Source: Rhodopseudomonas pseudopalustris
GTDB lineage: Bacteria; Pseudomonadota; Alphaproteobacteria; Rhizobiales; Xanthobacteraceae
Assembly: GCF_900110435.1 (NCBI RefSeq)
Contig: NZ_FODT01000003.1
Location: forward strand, 62,001-126,000
Direction of reading: 5' to 3'
DNA: 64,000 bases
Under the pieces are notes generated by a model that had not been told where the DNA came from, did not search any database, and was given only the letters and a program-made list of their open reading frames with translations. Of the stretch, positions 62,787 to 64,000 are shown piece by piece. Numbering within the stretch: position 1 is the first letter of the stretch; each line of letters begins with the position of its first letter. The position numbers and the translations under genes were made by a program.

Positions 62787-63034
62787 GGTCCAATTCCCGT
62801 CGGAACCGGCGGCGCGGCGCCGTCGACCGGCTCGACACAATCTGCCGTCAGATGCCACGGCTCTTCCGAAATACGAAATGGATCGTCTCTAAACTCCGCC
62901 CGAGTGATCGGCGAAGCGGTCGCTGGAACTTGCGGGCTGGACTGATAAAGCCCCCTCCGGGCTTGATGAAACGCAATGCGCTGGCTGCTCGATTGCGTAA
63001 CGATCCCTCTAAAGAGCGTGGGAGGTAGTCCTTA

Positions 63035-64000
63035 TTGTTCGATCCTGTTCGCGATGATGCTGTCCCGAGCCGCGCTCTGCGTCTTGCTGAGTTGCTTCCG
63101 CGTGCGATCGGCATCGACACCGACTGCATCGCCTTGCTCGATCCCGCAGGCTTCATCCTTGAGGTCAATCCGGCATGGTCGCTCTCCGGCGATGCTGGCG
63201 CCCCTGAGAGTGCCGTCGGCCGCAACTGGACCGAAATCTGGCTGGCCGGCGGACGCGACGCGGCGTTCGATGCGGTCCGGCGCGCTCGAACAGGCTTGTC
63301 GATCAGATTCACGGCGCAGGGGCCGAGCGCAAACGGCGAGCCCCGATGGTTCGATGTCATCGTCGATCCGATCTGCGACGCCGACGGCCGGTTCGCGCAG
63401 ATTCTGACGCGGGCCCGCGACATCACGATCCACAAGAACCGCGAAGCCGAACTGCAACGCCACCTCGACGAAAAGACTGCGGCGCTGTCGGTTCTGGCCC
63501 GGCAGCTCGAAGCCGAATCCTCGGATCGATCGGCGGCGGCGGCGCGGGCCGCTCATACCGACCGGATCCGGTTGTTGGGCCAGTTCGTCATCGGCATCAT
63601 CCACGACTTCAACAATGTCCTGACGGTGCTGAACGGCGCCTCGGCGATGCTGCTGCGGGGCGGCTTGACCCAACAGCAGGCGCGGATCCTGCGGGATATC
63701 AATCAAGCGATTTCCGGCGCCGCACAATTGTCGCGCCGGCTCCTCGAGTTCTCCCGGCTCGACGGCACCGAGCCGGAACAGATCGCGCTGCCCGACTTCT
63801 TGAAGACCACAGCCGCAATGCTGTCCCACCTGATGAAGGCCGACATCGATCTCGTGATCGACGTCGATGATGCCTGCTGGCCTGTCTTGGCTAGTCCCGG
63901 CGCGTTACGCTCGGTGGTCCTGAACCTGACCGCCAATGCCGGCGACGCCATGCCGAACGGCGGCAGCCTGACGATTACAGCCCGCAACTGTTACAGCACT
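63035..64000 (+). CDS. PAS-domain sensor histidine kinase, partial at window end
   Basis: At least 322 residues, running off the right edge. A PAS-like sensor (about 25-130) starts with IDTDCIALLDPAGFILEVNPAWSL. A short coiled stretch follows (about 135-165), then the H box FVIGIIHDFNNVLTVLNGAS with phospho-acceptor His190, and the start of the ATPase domain with the N box LNLTANAGDAMPNGG (Asn297/Asn301). The upstream stop is at 63026 and the first start codon is TTG (63035), preceded by GGGAGG. No transmembrane helix is seen, so it is probably a cytoplasmic kinase. The partner regulator is outside the window. Confidence 0.9.
   Translation, partial: MFDPVRDDAVPSRALRLAELLPRAIGIDTDCIALLDPAGFILEVNPAWSLSGDAGAPESAVGRNWTEIWLAGGRDAAFDAVRRARTGLSIRFTAQGPSANGEPRWFDVIVDPICDADGRFAQILTRARDITIHKNREAELQRHLDEKTAALSVLARQLEAESSDRSAAAARAAHTDRIRLLGQFVIGIIHDFNNVLTVLNGASAMLLRGGLTQQQARILRDINQAISGAAQLSRRLLEFSRLDGTEPEQIALPDFLKTTAAMLSHLMKADIDLVIDVDDACWPVLASPGALRSVVLNLTANAGDAMPNGGSLTITARNCYST

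Noticed and set aside
1-64000. CRISPR arrays, insertion sequences or prophage
   Set aside because: No regularly spaced identical repeats, no transposase or integrase genes and no phage structural genes were recognised; the repeats found are short intergenic palindromic elements.

Overview
The window looks like chromosome of a high-GC alphaproteobacterium of the Bradyrhizobium/Rhodopseudomonas group, most like Rhodopseudomonas. The grounds are the Porin_2-type outer-membrane porin, the DUF3126 and zf-CHCC small proteins, the metabolic style (many CoA-dependent catabolic genes, a TAXI-type TRAP importer) and the intergenic CGTCATTCCGG palindromes common in these genomes. No rRNA, CRISPR array, prophage or intact insertion sequence was seen. 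One tRNA is present (Leu, anticodon UAA, CCA encoded).

Layout. 0.4-12 kb is mostly housekeeping: porin with a strong terminator, two small ORFs (one Rmf/CrpP-like), gamma-carbonic anhydrase-like protein, DUF3126, cysE, an alpha/beta hydrolase, a long unknown membrane protein, zf-CHCC protein plus FAD monooxygenase, a lipoprotein, a CelD-type acyltransferase and tRNA-Leu. 12.2-17.7 kb holds an M20 amidohydrolase overlapping an amidase, an enoyl-CoA hydratase and an acyl-CoA synthetase. 17.9-22.6 kb is a compact valine-degradation operon running leftward: mmsA, isobutyryl-CoA dehydrogenase, 3-hydroxyisobutyryl-CoA hydrolase, mmsB. 22.7-26.4 kb has a TetR regulator, a crotonase, a PaaI-type thioesterase and a thiolase. 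Three copies of one 18-bp palindrome upstream of tetR and in the thioesterase/thiolase divergent promoter suggest a local regulon.

26.4-41.8 kb is a CoA-linked catabolic island: MFS carrier, IclR regulator with an IclR-like box, a decayed biotinyl-domain gene, a TAXI-TRAP importer (binding protein plus fused permease), an ADP-forming-type acyl-CoA synthetase, a DUF35 protein paired with a thiolase-fold protein lacking the thiolase cysteine (resembling Ltp2/DUF35 aldolases), a CaiB-type CoA-transferase, a MaoC-type hydratase, an AMP-forming CoA ligase and an SCP-x-type thiolase. Together they could import a carboxylate, activate it with CoA and shorten it by hydration and retro-aldol or thiolytic cleavage. 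The substrate is unknown. 41.9-51.4 kb is a sugar or sugar-acid module: an ABC importer (ATPase, binding protein, two permeases), a DenD-like dehydrogenase, an IlvD/Edd dehydratase and two SDR dehydrogenases.

51.4-56.8 kb is an RND efflux locus (tetR, membrane-fusion lipoprotein, AcrB-type pump) in which tetR carries a one-base frameshift in a G tract. 57-62.3 kb is a complete leftward iron-uptake operon: Fiu-like TonB-dependent receptor, piuC, exbB, exbD, tonB. The window ends inside a PAS/histidine-kinase gene read from a TTG start.

Intergenic repeats of two families recur between gene blocks. Almost all long ORFs antisense to the genes named here are GC-driven shadows and were left out.
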